The position numbers and the translations under genes are program-made. DNA of 64,000 nt, from the NCBI RefSeq assembly GCF_014174475.1, contig NZ_JACJUD010000003.1:310001-374000 (forward strand), in the 5' to 3' direction. Below, piece after piece: positions 20,379-29,616 of the stretch. This DNA is from Aquipseudomonas ullengensis. Its GTDB lineage: Bacteria > Pseudomonadota > Gammaproteobacteria > Pseudomonadales > Pseudomonadaceae. The notes beneath the pieces are model-generated. The model did not search any database and was not told where the DNA came from. It saw only the letters and a program-made list of their open reading frames with translations. Position 1 is the stretch's first letter, and each line of letters opens with the position of its first letter.

Positions 20379-21296
20379 ATGCTCGATAAATTGACGCATC
20401 TGAAGCAGTTGGAGGCGGAAAGCATCCACATCATCCGCGAGGTAGCCGCCGAGTTCGATAACCCGGTGATGCTGTACTCCATCGGTAAAGACTCCGCCGT
20501 GATGTTGCACCTCGCGCGCAAGGCGTTTTTCCCCGGCAAGCTGCCGTTCCCGGTGATGCACGTCGATACGCGCTGGAAGTTCCAGGAGATGTACAGCTTC
20601 CGCGAGAAGATGGTCAAAGAATACGGCCTGGACTTGATCACCCATACCAACCCCGATGGCGTGGCGCAGGACATGAACCCCTTCACCTACGGTAGTGCCA
20701 AGCACACCGACGTGATGAAGACCGAGGGTCTCAAGCAGGCGCTGGACAAGTACGGCTTCGACGCCGCCTTCGGTGGCGCGCGCCGCGACGAAGAGAAGTC
20801 CCGCGCCAAGGAGCGCGTGTATTCCTTCCGCGACAGCAAGCACCGTTGGGACCCGAAGAACCAGCGTCCCGAGCTGTGGAACGTGTACAACGGCAACGTC
20901 AAGAAAGGCGAGTCGATCCGCGTATTCCCGCTGTCCAACTGGACCGAGCTGGATATCTGGCAGTACATCTATCTGGAACAGATTCCAATCGTGCCGCTGT
21001 ACTTCGCCGAAGAGCGCGAAGTGATCGAGATGAACGGCGCGCTGATCATGATCGACGACGAGCGCATCCTCGAACACCTCACCCCTGAGCAGAAAGCCAG
21101 CATCCATAAAAAGATGGTGCGCTTCCGTACCCTGGGTTGCTACCCGCTGACGGGCGCGGTGGAATCCACCGCCAGTACCCTGCCGGAAATCATTCAGGAA
21201 ATGCTGCTGGCCAAGACCTCTGAGCGCCAAGGCCGAGTGATCGACCATGACTCTTCCGGCTCGATGGAAGAGAAGAAACGTCAGGGGTACTTTTAA
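20379..21296 (+). CDS. cysD: Sulfate adenylyltransferase subunit 2 CysD
   Basis: 305 residues of the PAPS-reductase-like PP-loop family: '[20 protein letters not shown]' is the nucleotide-binding loop (SxGKDS). With CysN it makes APS from ATP and sulfate, the first step of sulfate assimilation. The stop codon is one base before the cysNC start, so the subunits are made together. Confidence 0.97.
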   Translation: MLDKLTHLKQLEAESIHIIREVAAEFDNPVMLYSIGKDSAVMLHLARKAFFPGKLPFPVMHVDTRWKFQEMYSFREKMVKEYGLDLITHTNPDGVAQDMNPFTYGSAKHTDVMKTEGLKQALDKYGFDAAFGGARRDEEKSRAKERVYSFRDSKHRWDPKNQRPELWNVYNGNVKKGESIRVFPLSNWTELDIWQYIYLEQIPIVPLYFAEEREVIEMNGALIMIDDERILEHLTPEQKASIHKKMVRFRTLGCYPLTGAVESTASTLPEIIQEMLLAKTSERQGRVIDHDSSGSMEEKKRQGYF

Positions 21297-21297
21297 T

Positions 21298-23196
21298 ATG
21301 TCGCACCAATCCGAATTGATCAGCGAGGACATCCTTGCCTACCTGGCCCAGCACGAGCGTAAAGAGCTGCTGCGCTTCCTCACCTGTGGCAACGTCGACG
21401 ACGGCAAAAGCACGCTGATTGGCCGCCTGCTGCATGACTCCAAGATGATCTATGAAGACCACTTGGATGCCATCACCAAAGACTCGAAAAAAGTCGGCAC
21501 CACCGGTGAAGACATCGACCTGGCGCTGCTGGTCGACGGTCTGCAAGCCGAGCGCGAGCAAGGCATCACCATCGACGTGGCGTACCGCTATTTCAGCACC
21601 ACCAAGCGCAAGTTCATCATCGCCGACACCCCCGGCCATGAGCAGTACACCCGCAACATGGCCACCGGCGCGTCCAACTGCGACCTGGCGATCATCCTGA
21701 TCGACGCGCGTTACGGCGTGCAGACCCAGACCAAGCGCCACAGCTTCATCGCCAGCCTGCTGGGCATCAAACACATCGTCATCGCCGTCAACAAGATGGA
21801 CCTCAAGGGCTTCGATCAGGGCGTGTTCGAGCAGATCAAGAGCGATTACCTGGCGTTTGTCGACGGCATTGCCTTCAAGCCAAGCTCGATGCACTTCGTA
21901 CCGATGTCGGCGCTCAAGGGCGACAACGTGGTGAACAAGAGCGAACAATCGCCTTGGTACACCGGCCAGTCGCTGATGGAAATTCTCGAGACCGTCGAGG
22001 TTGCGGGTGACCGCAACTTCAACGACCTGCGTTTCCCGGTGCAGTACGTCAACCGTCCCAACCTGAACTTCCGCGGTTTCGCCGGCACCCTGGCCAGCGG
22101 CATCGTGCGCAAGGGCGACGAAATCATCGCCCTGCCGTCGGGCAAGGGCAGCAAGGTCAAATCCATCGTCACCTTCGAGGGTGAGCTGGAGCAGGCCGGC
22201 CCGGGCCAGGCGATCACCCTGACCCTGGAAGACGAGATCGACGTGTCCCGCGGCGACATGCTGGTGCATGCCGACAACCGCCCGCAGGTGGTCGACAGCT
22301 TCGACGCCATGCTGGTGTGGATGGCTGAAGAGCCGATGCTGCCGGGCAAGAAATACGACATCAAACGCGCCACCAGCTACGTGCCGGGCTCGATTGCCAG
22401 CATCGCCCACCGTGTCGATGTGAACACCCTGGAAGAGGGCGCCGCGAGCAGCCTGCAGCTCAACGAGATCGGCAAGGTCAAGGTTGCCCTCGATGCGCCG
22501 ATCGCCCTCGACGGCTACGCGCACAACCGCACCACCGGCGCCTTTATCGTCATCGACCGGCTGACCAACGGCACCGTCGGCGCCGGCATGATCATCGCCG
22601 ATGCGGTTGGCGCGGGTGGCAGCACTCACCATGGTGAGCTGGCCCACGTGTCGACCGAAGAGCGTGCCGCGCGCTTCGGCCAGCAACCGGCCACCGTGCT
22701 GTTCAGCGGCCTGTCCGGCGCCGGCAAGAGCACCCTGGCCTATGCCGTCGAGCGCAAGCTGTTCGACATGGGGCGTGCGGTGTACGTGCTGGACGGCCAG
22801 AACCTGCGTCACGACCTGAACAAGGGTCTGCCGCAGGACCGTGCCGGGCGTACCGAGAACTGGCGCCGTGCCGCTCACGTGGCGCGTCAGTTCAACGAAG
22901 CCGGCCTGCTGACCCTTGCTGCGTTCGTTGCTCCGGATGCCGAAGGCCGCGAACAGGCCAAGGCGCTGATCGGCAATGATCGTCTGATCACCGTCTACGT
23001 CCAAGCGTCGCCGCAGGTCTGCGCCGAGCGTGACCCGCAGGGCCTGTATGCCGCCGCTGGCGACAACATCCCGGGCGAGTCCTTCCCCTACGACATCCCG
23101 CTGAATGCCGATCTGGTGATCGATACGCAGTCGGTGTCGGTGGAAGAGGGCGTGAAGCTGGTGCTGGACGTACTGCGGGCCCGCGGCGCGATCTAA
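21298..23196 (+). CDS. cysN: Bifunctional sulfate adenylyltransferase GTPase / APS kinase CysNC
   Basis: 632 residues made of two enzymes. Residues about 25-450 are the translation-factor-like GTPase CysN (G1 loop GNVDDGKST at 31-39, '[20 protein letters not shown]' G3). Residues about 460-632 are the APS kinase CysC (Walker A GLSGAGKS at 471-478). GTP hydrolysis drives APS formation and the kinase then makes PAPS. The fused form is normal in Pseudomonas. ATG at 21298 was chosen over an upstream in-frame start inside cysD. Confidence 0.96.
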   Translation: MSHQSELISEDILAYLAQHERKELLRFLTCGNVDDGKSTLIGRLLHDSKMIYEDHLDAITKDSKKVGTTGEDIDLALLVDGLQAEREQGITIDVAYRYFSTTKRKFIIADTPGHEQYTRNMATGASNCDLAIILIDARYGVQTQTKRHSFIASLLGIKHIVIAVNKMDLKGFDQGVFEQIKSDYLAFVDGIAFKPSSMHFVPMSALKGDNVVNKSEQSPWYTGQSLMEILETVEVAGDRNFNDLRFPVQYVNRPNLNFRGFAGTLASGIVRKGDEIIALPSGKGSKVKSIVTFEGELEQAGPGQAITLTLEDEIDVSRGDMLVHADNRPQVVDSFDAMLVWMAEEPMLPGKKYDIKRATSYVPGSIASIAHRVDVNTLEEGAASSLQLNEIGKVKVALDAPIALDGYAHNRTTGAFIVIDRLTNGTVGAGMIIADAVGAGGSTHHGELAHVSTEERAARFGQQPATVLFSGLSGAGKSTLAYAVERKLFDMGRAVYVLDGQNLRHDLNKGLPQDRAGRTENWRRAAHVARQFNEAGLLTLAAFVAPDAEGREQAKALIGNDRLITVYVQASPQVCAERDPQGLYAAAGDNIPGESFPYDIPLNADLVIDTQSVSVEEGVKLVLDVLRARGAI

Positions 23197-23208
23197 GCCT
23201 GGTTAGGC

Positions 23209-23237
23209 AAAAAGGCCCCGCCATGCGGGGCTTTTTT
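23209..23237 (+). terminator. Terminator after cysNC
   Basis: GCCCCGC (23215-23221) pairs with GCGGGGC (23225-23231), followed by six T and preceded by an A run. It ends the cysD-cysNC transcript. Confidence 0.85.
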
Positions 23238-23295
23238 GTGCGCGCCTGGTCACCGTTTGATGGTTTCGGGGCCGCGAGTGGGAACCATCAGGCGT

Positions 23296-23324
23296 AAAAA
23301 AGCCCCGCATCGACGGGGCTTTTT
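23296..23324 (-). terminator. Terminator after the zapG-like gene
   Basis: AAAAAAGCCCCG and CGGGGCTTTTT form a stem with a six-base loop, 20 bases beyond the stop of the minus-strand gene at 23344. It can also act as a second stop for cysNC. Confidence 0.8.
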
Positions 23325-23343
23325 CTCGGCTGTTAACCGCTGA

Positions 23344-23778
23344 TCAACGCTTCAGGCCGAAAGTTTCATCCAGCGTGCCGGGGGCGTCCGGTGCCTTCGG
23401 TGCGTAGTCCTTGGGCATTTCGTTGTTCTTCGGCGGGGTCAGGCGTTCGCGCTTTTCGTTGCCTTCGTCGGCATGCAGTGCGGCGAGCAGGCGCTGGCGG
23501 GTCAACTCGTCGAGGGCCAGGCGGTTGGCACCTTCGGACAGGTGTTCCTGCACTTCCTGGTAGCTCTGGGTGAGCTTCTTCACCAGGCTGGCGGTGGTGT
23601 TGAAATGGGTCACTACGTCGCTCTGGTAGGACTCGAAGCGTTGCTGCATGTCGTCCAGCTGGCGCTGGGTGCGATTGGGCGCGGCGTTGGGCAGCAGGCG
23701 CGCCACCAGAAAGCCGATGGCGACACCTGCCAGCAGGGCAATGGCGGGGAGCAACCAGGGCGTGATCGTCTGTTCCAC
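23344..23778 (-). CDS. zapG: YhcB/ZapG-type DUF1043 inner-membrane protein
   Basis: 144 residues: an N-terminal membrane helix (about residues 7-26, 'LLPAIALLAGVAIGFLVARL') then a coiled-coil with 'RTQRQLDDMQQRFESYQSDVVTHF' typical of DUF1043. E. coli YhcB/ZapG takes part in cell envelope growth and division. Translation most likely starts at GTG 23776-23778, since GGAAGGA lies just upstream; a much longer open frame further upstream is antisense to trpS and the hydrolase gene. Confidence 0.88.
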   Translation of the reverse strand: MEQTITPWLLPAIALLAGVAIGFLVARLLPNAAPNRTQRQLDDMQQRFESYQSDVVTHFNTTASLVKKLTQSYQEVQEHLSEGANRLALDELTRQRLLAALHADEGNEKRERLTPPKNNEMPKDYAPKAPDAPGTLDETFGLKR

Positions 23779-23913
23779 GAGTCCTTCCTCTCTATACGGC
23801 TTTGCTTTACGGTAGCGGCTCCAAACCGCGCTGTATACCGCTCGCGAGCTGTGTTGTGCGTTGTGCTTAACCAAGACGTGTCGACCCGATCCGGGGTCAC
23901 GGAGTTCCCGCAG

Positions 23914-24540
23914 TTGATCCGCGAAACCCCTTTCTCCCTCGATGGCCCGTGCGGCCCGCTGGAAGCGCTCTACCTCGAAGTGCCCGATGCCAAAGGCGTG
24001 GCGCTGATCTGCCACCCGAACCCGGTACAGGGCGGCACCATGCTCAATAAGGTTGTATCCACCCTGCAGCGTGCCGTGCGTGACATGGGCTACAGCACCC
24101 TGCGCTTCAATTACCGCGGCGTAGGCGCCAGTGCCGGCAGCCATGACATGGGCACCGGCGAGGTGGATGACGCCGAGGCGGCGGCTCACTGGCTGCGTGG
24201 CCAGCAGCCGCAGTTGCCGCTGAGCCTGTTCGGGTTTTCCTTTGGTGGCTTCGTTGCCGCGGCGACCGCTGGGCGCCTGGAGCAGCAGGGCGTGGACGTC
24301 GAGCGGCTGTTCATGGTCGCCCCGGCGGTGCATCGCCTGCAGCCGCCTGAGCAACTGCCTGAGCGGGCCATATTGACGCTGATCCAGCCTGAGCAAGACG
24401 AAGTGATCGATCCTGCACAGGTGTTTGCCTGGTCGGCGGCCCAGCAACGTCCTCACGAGCTGTTGAAAGTGGCAGAATGCGGCCACTTTTTTCACGGCAA
24501 GCTGCCTGAACTCAAAGACCTGGTTCAGCCACGTCTCTAA
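23914..24540 (+). CDS. Alpha/beta hydrolase family protein
   Basis: About 208 residues, a small alpha/beta hydrolase with 'ALICHPNPVQGGTMLNKVV' near the start, nucleophile elbow 'LFGFSFGGFVAA' and a late His in 'ECGHFFHGKL'. This is the UPF0227-like/COG2945 dienelactone-hydrolase-like group; the substrate is unknown. No ATG is available: I prefer TTG at 23914, with GGAG at 23901-23904, giving MIRETPFSLDGP. GTG at 23878 or 23863 are alternatives. It lies 18 bases before trpS on the same strand. Confidence 0.82.
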   Translation: MIRETPFSLDGPCGPLEALYLEVPDAKGVALICHPNPVQGGTMLNKVVSTLQRAVRDMGYSTLRFNYRGVGASAGSHDMGTGEVDDAEAAAHWLRGQQPQLPLSLFGFSFGGFVAAATAGRLEQQGVDVERLFMVAPAVHRLQPPEQLPERAILTLIQPEQDEVIDPAQVFAWSAAQQRPHELLKVAECGHFFHGKLPELKDLVQPRL

Positions 24541-24558
24541 TCGAAGCGATATCCGAAC

Positions 24559-25953
24559 ATGACCACCCGAATCCTGACTGGCATCACCACCACCGGCACC
24601 CCGCACCTGGGCAACTACGCCGGCGCTATCCGTCCGGCCATCGTCGCCAGCCGCGCTGCTGACGCCGACTCGTTCTATTTCCTCGCCGACTACCACGCGC
24701 TGATCAAGTGCGATGACCCGGCGCGCATCCAGCGTTCGCGCCTGGAGATTGCGGCCACCTGGCTGGCCTGCGGCCTGGACGTGAACAAGGCGACCTTCTA
24801 CCGCCAGTCCGATATCCCCGAGATTCCCGAGCTGTGCTGGCTGCTCACCTGCGTCGCCGGCAAGGGCCTGCTCAACCGCGCCCACGCCTACAAGGCCTCG
24901 GTGGACAAGAACGTCGAGCAGGGCGAAGACCCGGATGCCGGCATCACCATGGGCCTGTTCAGTTACCCGGTGCTGATGGCGGCGGACATCCTGATGTTCA
25001 ACGCGCACAAGGTGCCGGTCGGTCGCGACCAGATCCAGCACGTGGAAATGGCCCGCGACATCGGTCAGCGCTTCAACCATCTGTTCGGCCAGGGCAAAGA
25101 GCTGTTCACCCTGCCGGAAGCGGTGATCGAGGAAGAAGTGGCGACCCTGCCCGGCCTCGACGGTCGCAAGATGAGCAAGAGCTACGACAACACCATTCCG
25201 CTGTTCGGCAGCGCCAAGCAGCTCAAGGATGCCATCGCCCGCATCGTCACCGACTCCAAGCTGCCGGGCGAAGCCAAGGATCCGGACAGCTCGCACCTGT
25301 TCACTCTCTACCAGGCCTTCTCTACGCCGGCGCAGCAGGCCGAGTTCCGTGCCGAATTGCTCGCCGGCCTGGCCTGGGGCGAGGCGAAGAACCGCCTGTT
25401 CCAGCTGCTCGACAACGAACTGGGCGAGGCCCGCGAGCGCTATCACACGCTGATCGAGCAGCCGGCCGATCTGGAGGACATTCTCCTCGCTGGTGCGGCC
25501 AAGGCCCGCAAGACTGCCACCCCGTTCCTCAACGAGCTGCGTGAGGCGGTGGGTCTGCGCTCGTTTAAGCCTCGTGTTGTTCATATTGAGGGGGCTGCCT
25601 CGATTTCACTTTCGGCAGAGCTGGATGGTCGAGTAATTAAGTCTAAGAAGACTGCGGTCAAGGCTGCACGCTTCGTCAGCTTCCGCGACGAAGACGGCAG
25701 CTTCCGTTTCCGCCTGCTGGATGCCGCTGGCGAGCAACTGCTGCTGTCCAAGTCCTTCGCCGACGGCAAGGCGGCGGGGCAGGCCAGCAAGCGCCTGCAA
25801 TCCGGCGAGGCGCTGGATGTGCGTGCGCAGGGCGCAGGTTTCGGCCTGTGGCTGGATGGCGAACTGATTGGCGAGAGCCTGGATTTTGCCGATGGCGCGG
25901 CCTGTGAGGCCGGTATTGCCCGTCTGCGCGAGGCGCTGGCGCCGCAGGAATAA
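24559..25953 (+). CDS. trpS: Tryptophanyl-tRNA synthetase TrpS
   Basis: 464 residues, class I synthetase. The HIGH-like motif is in '[17 protein letters not shown]' (residues about 9-25) and the KMSKS motif in 'RKMSKSYDN' (about 210). It charges tRNA-Trp. Beyond the usual 330-residue core there is a C-terminal extension (about 375-464, '[19 protein letters not shown]') that is typical of Pseudomonas TrpS. The linker between them (25560-25665) is less GC-rich and uses rare codons such as GTA, ATT, TCT, unlike the rest of the gene. Confidence 0.95.
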   Translation: MTTRILTGITTTGTPHLGNYAGAIRPAIVASRAADADSFYFLADYHALIKCDDPARIQRSRLEIAATWLACGLDVNKATFYRQSDIPEIPELCWLLTCVAGKGLLNRAHAYKASVDKNVEQGEDPDAGITMGLFSYPVLMAADILMFNAHKVPVGRDQIQHVEMARDIGQRFNHLFGQGKELFTLPEAVIEEEVATLPGLDGRKMSKSYDNTIPLFGSAKQLKDAIARIVTDSKLPGEAKDPDSSHLFTLYQAFSTPAQQAEFRAELLAGLAWGEAKNRLFQLLDNELGEARERYHTLIEQPADLEDILLAGAAKARKTATPFLNELREAVGLRSFKPRVVHIEGAASISLSAELDGRVIKSKKTAVKAARFVSFRDEDGSFRFRLLDAAGEQLLLSKSFADGKAAGQASKRLQSGEALDVRAQGAGFGLWLDGELIGESLDFADGAACEAGIARLREALAPQE

Positions 25954-26038
25954 ATCCCGGCCAAGCTACTGGCTGATTGCCAAGCACGGGGTGCGTCGCT
26001 AAAGTGACCGCCCCGTTTTTGTTACCGAATTTCCCATC

Positions 26039-27133
26039 ATGACTCCTCTTGAGCGCTACCAGGCCGACCTGAAGCGGCCGGACTTCTTCCACGACGCCGC
26101 CCAGGAAACTGCCGTGCGCCATCTGCAGCGTCTGTACGACGACTTGGTGGCCGATGAGCGCAGCAAGCCGGGCCTGTTTGGTGGCCTGTTCACCAAGAAG
26201 CGCCAGGAGCCGATCAAGGGCCTGTATTTCTGGGGCGGCGTCGGTCGCGGCAAGACCTACCTGGTCGACACCTTCTTCGAAGCGCTGCCGTTCGAGCGCA
26301 AGATGCGCACGCACTTCCACCGCTTCATGAAGCGCGTGCATGAAGAAATGCGCACCCTCAAGGGCGAGAAGAATCCACTGACCATCATCGGCAAGCGCTT
26401 CGCCGATGAGGCCCGGGTGATCTGTTTCGATGAGTTCTTCGTCAGCGACATCACCGACGCGATGATCCTGGCCAGCCTGCTGGAGGAGCTGTTCAAGAAC
26501 GGCGTGAGCCTGGTAGCGACCTCCAACATCGTCCCGGACGGCCTGTACAAGGATGGCCTGCAGCGCTCGCGCTTCCTGCCGGCGATTGCCCTGGTCAAGC
26601 AGTTCACCGACGTGGTCAACGTCGACAGTGGGGTGGATTACCGCCTGCGTGCCCTGGAGCAGGCCGAGCTGTTCCACTGGCCGCTGGATGCCGAGGCCGA
26701 AGTCAGCCTGGAGAAGAGCTTCCGCAGCCTGCTGCCCGAGCACTGCACGGTGGAAGAGTACAAGGCGCTGATGATCGAGAACCGCGCGATCATGGCGCGC
26801 AAGGAAGGCGACGACGTGGCCTGGTTCGAGTTTCGCGAACTGTGCGATGGCCCGCGTAGCCAGAACGACTACATCGAACTGGGCAAGATCTTCCACGCGG
26901 TGATCCTGTCCAACGTCGAGCAGATGGGCGTGGCCAAGGACGACATGGCGCGGCGCTTCATCAATCTGGTGGATGAGTTCTACGACCGCAACGTCAAGCT
27001 GATCATCTCGGCTGAAGTGGAGCTGAAGGACCTGTACACCGGCGGTCGCCTGAACTTCGAGTTCCAGCGCACCTTGAGCCGCCTGCTGGAAATGCAGTCC
27101 CACGAGTTCCTGGCGCGCGCACACAAGCCGTAA
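26039..27133 (+). CDS. zapE: Cell division ATPase ZapE (AFG1-like)
   Basis: 364 residues, AAA-type ATPase with Walker A GGVGRGKT at 66-73 and Walker B 'RVICFDEFFVSDITDA'. ZapE binds FtsZ at the constricting Z ring and lowers polymer stability in the presence of ATP; it matters under low oxygen or heat in E. coli. It is monocistronic here, with a clear terminator. Family assignment is firm. Confidence 0.95.
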   Translation: MTPLERYQADLKRPDFFHDAAQETAVRHLQRLYDDLVADERSKPGLFGGLFTKKRQEPIKGLYFWGGVGRGKTYLVDTFFEALPFERKMRTHFHRFMKRVHEEMRTLKGEKNPLTIIGKRFADEARVICFDEFFVSDITDAMILASLLEELFKNGVSLVATSNIVPDGLYKDGLQRSRFLPAIALVKQFTDVVNVDSGVDYRLRALEQAELFHWPLDAEAEVSLEKSFRSLLPEHCTVEEYKALMIENRAIMARKEGDDVAWFEFRELCDGPRSQNDYIELGKIFHAVILSNVEQMGVAKDDMARRFINLVDEFYDRNVKLIISAEVELKDLYTGGRLNFEFQRTLSRLLEMQSHEFLARAHKP

Positions 27134-27166
27134 CGGCGATTCGCGAAGGCCCGCTGCCGATCGACC

Positions 27167-27206
27167 AAAAAACGCCGCAACTCCTTCACGGAATTGCGGC
27201 GTTTTT
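27167..27206 (+). terminator. Terminator after zapE
   Basis: AAAAAACGCCGCAA (27167-27180) and TTGCGGCGTTTTT (27194-27206) form a strong stem with A and T runs; it could act on both strands. Confidence 0.85.
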
Positions 27207-27212
27207 GTGTGC

Positions 27213-27262
27213 GTAGGGCGGGTGAAACCCGCGGGCAGGCTCGCGGGTTTCACCCGTCCTAC
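27213..27262. repeat. REP-like inverted repeat after zapE
   Basis: A 21-base arm beginning GTAGGGCGGGTGAAACCCGC (27213-27233) and its inverted copy (27242-27262, one mismatch) with an 8-base spacer. It is of the GTAGGGYGGGTGAAACCC type that I know from intergenic gaps of other pseudomonads. It lies just past the zapE terminator and before the stop of the convergent regulator. Confidence 0.8.
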
Positions 27263-27283
27263 AGGCCAGAGGTCTTCTGTATT

Positions 27284-28279
27284 TCAGGCGCCGTCCTTGT
27301 GCTGGAACTGGCGACGGTACTGGTTGGGCGACAGTTCGGCATGCTGGCGGAACAGGCGGGCGAAGAAGCTGGCATCGTCGTAGCCGACTTCGTAGCTGAT
27401 GGTCTTGATGCTCTTGCGCGTCGAGCTGAGCAGGCTCTTGGCCGTCTCGATGCGCAGGCGCTGCAGATAGTGCAGGGGCTTGTCGCCGGTGGCGGCCTGG
27501 AAGCGGCGCATGAAGTTGCGAATGCTCATGCCGTGCTGGCGAGCCACATCCTCGATGCGGAATTTCTCGGCGAAATGCTCTTCCAGCCAGTGTTGTACCT
27601 GCAGGATGGCTACGTCCTGGTGCAGCTTCTGTCCGCCGAAGCCGATGCGTCCGGGGCTGTAGCTGCGCTGGGTTTCGTAGAGGATGTCACGGGCCACGCC
27701 CTGGGCCACGGTAGCGCCGCAGTAGCGCTCGATCAGGTAGATGTACATGTCGCAGGCCGAGGTGACCCCGCCGGCGCAGTACAGGTTGTCGGCATCCGAC
27801 AAGTGCTTGTCCTGGTTGAGCAGCACCTTGGGGAAGCGCTCGGCAAACTCGCGGAAGAAGCGCCAATAGGTGGTCGCCTCCTTGCCATCGAGCAGGCCGG
27901 TTTCGGCCATCCAGAACACGCCGGTGGCTTCACCGCAGATTGAGGCGCCGGCGGCATGCTGTTCCCTGAGCCAGGTGGTGACGTGGGGGTGGCGCTGGCG
28001 CAGTTCGTCGAAATCGCCCCAGAAAGCCGGCAGGATGATCACGTCGGCCGACTCCAGCGGGCCGTCGACCTGGATATTGGCCTGGCTGAAACTGGTGACC
28101 GATTGGCCGTCGGGGCTGACCACGCGTATCAGGAAGTTGGTGGCGGTATCCAGGCCTTGTTGCTTGCTGTAGCGCATGCCGGCCATGTGGAAGAAATCGC
28201 GCGCCTGCATCAGGGTGGCGGCAAACACCCCTTCGGTGGCGAGGATGCAAATACGGGTCTGTGGCGTTGTTGCGGGCAT
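27284..28279 (-). CDS. GlxA-type transcriptional regulator (DJ-1/PfpI domain plus AraC HTH)
   Basis: 331 residues. Residues about 8-190 form a DJ-1/PfpI-like glutamine-amidotransferase fold ('VIILPAFWGDFDELRQ', 'CGEATGVFWMAETGLLDGK'), and about 225-325 an AraC-type double helix-turn-helix ('HGMSIRNFMRRFQAATGDKP', 'ISYEVGYDDASFFARLFRQH'). Such proteins often control quaternary-amine or amino-acid catabolism (GbdR, CdhR, ArgR); the ligand here is unknown. It is divergent from the acyl-CoA dehydrogenase gene, which it may regulate. Confidence 0.9.
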   Translation of the reverse strand: MPATTPQTRICILATEGVFAATLMQARDFFHMAGMRYSKQQGLDTATNFLIRVVSPDGQSVTSFSQANIQVDGPLESADVIILPAFWGDFDELRQRHPHVTTWLREQHAAGASICGEATGVFWMAETGLLDGKEATTYWRFFREFAERFPKVLLNQDKHLSDADNLYCAGGVTSACDMYIYLIERYCGATVAQGVARDILYETQRSYSPGRIGFGGQKLHQDVAILQVQHWLEEHFAEKFRIEDVARQHGMSIRNFMRRFQAATGDKPLHYLQRLRIETAKSLLSSTRKSIKTISYEVGYDDASFFARLFRQHAELSPNQYRRQFQHKDGA

Positions 28280-28385
28280 TGGCTGTTGTTCTTATTGGTG
28301 GTGAAACGGTCATTCAGTGGCTGGATCGTCTTATTTTTTGTCGCATGTGTCCAGTGTCTAGTGCGTCTGGGCTGGCCTAGAGTGG

Positions 28386-28406
28386 TGATCACTCAATGAC
28401 CACTCA
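28386..28406 (+). promoter_or_regulatory. Tandem 10-bp repeat, possible operator in the regulator/dehydrogenase gap
   Basis: TGATCACTCA (28386-28395) and TGACCACTCA (28397-28406) repeat in the same direction, 11 bases apart, i.e. about one helix turn. The AraC-type HTH pair of the neighbouring regulator would suit such a site. It lies 16 bases before the dehydrogenase start. Assignment to that regulator is inference. Confidence 0.4.
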
Positions 28407-28421
28407 GATGCAGGTACAACA

Positions 28422-29558
28422 ATGATTCCAAGAACCCTGTTCAGTCACGAGCACGAGCAGTTTCGCGAGTCCGTGCGTAAATTCTTCGAGCAGGAGGCGG
28501 TGCCGTTTCACGCCCAGTGGGAGAAGGACGGCTACATTGACCGCGCGCTGTGGAACAAGGCGGGCGAGGCGGGGATGCTCTGCTCGCACATCCCGGAAGA
28601 ATACGGCGGCATGAGCGCCGACTTCCTCTACAGCGCTGTGGTGATCGAAGAGCAGGCGCGCCTGGGGCTGACCGGCGTGGGCTTCTCCCTGCACTCGGAC
28701 ATCGCTGCGCCCTACATCCTTCACTACGGCAGCGAAGAGCTGAAGCAGCGTTACCTGCCGAAGATGGTCAGCGGTGAGGTGGTCACCGCAATCGCCATGA
28801 CCGAGCCGGGTACCGGCTCCGACCTGCAGGGGGTGAAGACCACTGCGTTGCTGGACGGCGACGAGTATGTGATCAACGGCTCGAAGACCTTCATCACCAA
28901 CGGCTGGCAGGCCGACATGGTCATCGTGGTTGCCAAGACCGATCCGAAAGGTGGTTCCAAGGGTATCAGTCTGTTTCTGGTGGATGCCGATACACCGGGC
29001 TTCTCCAAAGGCAAGCGTCTGGAGAAGGTCGGCATGAAGGCTCAGGACACTTCCGAGCTGTTCTTCCAGGACGTGCGTATTCCCAAAAGCAACTTGCTGG
29101 GCAAGGAAGGCATGGGCTTCGTCTATCTGATGCAGGAGCTGCCGCAGGAGCGCCTGACCGTCGGCGTGGGTGCCATTGCTTCGGCAGAGGCGGCCATCAA
29201 GTGGACGCTGGACTACACCCGTGAGCGCAAGGCTTTTGGCAGGTCCGTGGCGGACTTCCAGAACACCCGTTTCAAGCTGGCCGAGATGACCACCGAGGCG
29301 CAGATCGGTCGGGTATTCGTCGATCGCTGCCTGGAGCTGCATCTCAAGGGCAAGCTGGATGTGCCGACCGCGGCGATGCTCAAGTACTGGGGGACCGATC
29401 TGCAGTGCAAGGTGATCGACGAGTGCGTGCAACTGCACGGTGGTTACGGCTACATGTGGGAGTACCCGATCGCCCGGGCCTGGGCGGATTCGCGGGTGCA
29501 GCGCATCTATGCCGGCACCAACGAGATCATGAAGGAGATCATCAGTCGCGCCCTGTAA
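28422..29558 (+). CDS. Acyl-CoA dehydrogenase (LCAD-like)
   Basis: 378 residues, three-domain FAD acyl-CoA dehydrogenase: 'AMTEPGTGSDLQGVKTTA' and 'NGSKTFITNGWQADMVIV' are the FAD/substrate motifs, and 'GGYGYMWEYPIARAWADSRV' with 'RIYAGTNEIMKEII' closes the C-terminal domain. Where medium-chain enzymes have YEGT with the catalytic Glu, this one has YAGT, so the catalytic base must lie elsewhere, as in the long-chain/isovaleryl types. The natural substrate is unknown. It ends at a strong terminator. Confidence 0.92.
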   Translation: MIPRTLFSHEHEQFRESVRKFFEQEAVPFHAQWEKDGYIDRALWNKAGEAGMLCSHIPEEYGGMSADFLYSAVVIEEQARLGLTGVGFSLHSDIAAPYILHYGSEELKQRYLPKMVSGEVVTAIAMTEPGTGSDLQGVKTTALLDGDEYVINGSKTFITNGWQADMVIVVAKTDPKGGSKGISLFLVDADTPGFSKGKRLEKVGMKAQDTSELFFQDVRIPKSNLLGKEGMGFVYLMQELPQERLTVGVGAIASAEAAIKWTLDYTRERKAFGRSVADFQNTRFKLAEMTTEAQIGRVFVDRCLELHLKGKLDVPTAAMLKYWGTDLQCKVIDECVQLHGGYGYMWEYPIARAWADSRVQRIYAGTNEIMKEIISRAL

Positions 29559-29574
29559 GGCTCGTCTGCAATGA

Positions 29575-29602
29575 AAAAAGCCCGGCAATTGCCGGGCTTT
29601 TT
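29575..29602. terminator. Bidirectional terminator between the dehydrogenase and tas-like genes
   Basis: AAAAAGCCCGGCAATTGCCGGGCTTTTT is a perfect 28-base palindrome located between two convergent genes, with stop codons 16 and 15 bases away. Confidence 0.9.
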
Positions 29603-29616
29603 CTTGGGCGAGGGAT

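Noticed and set aside
23779..25584. Long minus-strand frame joined to the zapG-like gene
   Set aside because: The part beyond 23778 is antisense to the hydrolase gene and trpS; the DUF1043 protein starts at the GTG with a ribosome site.
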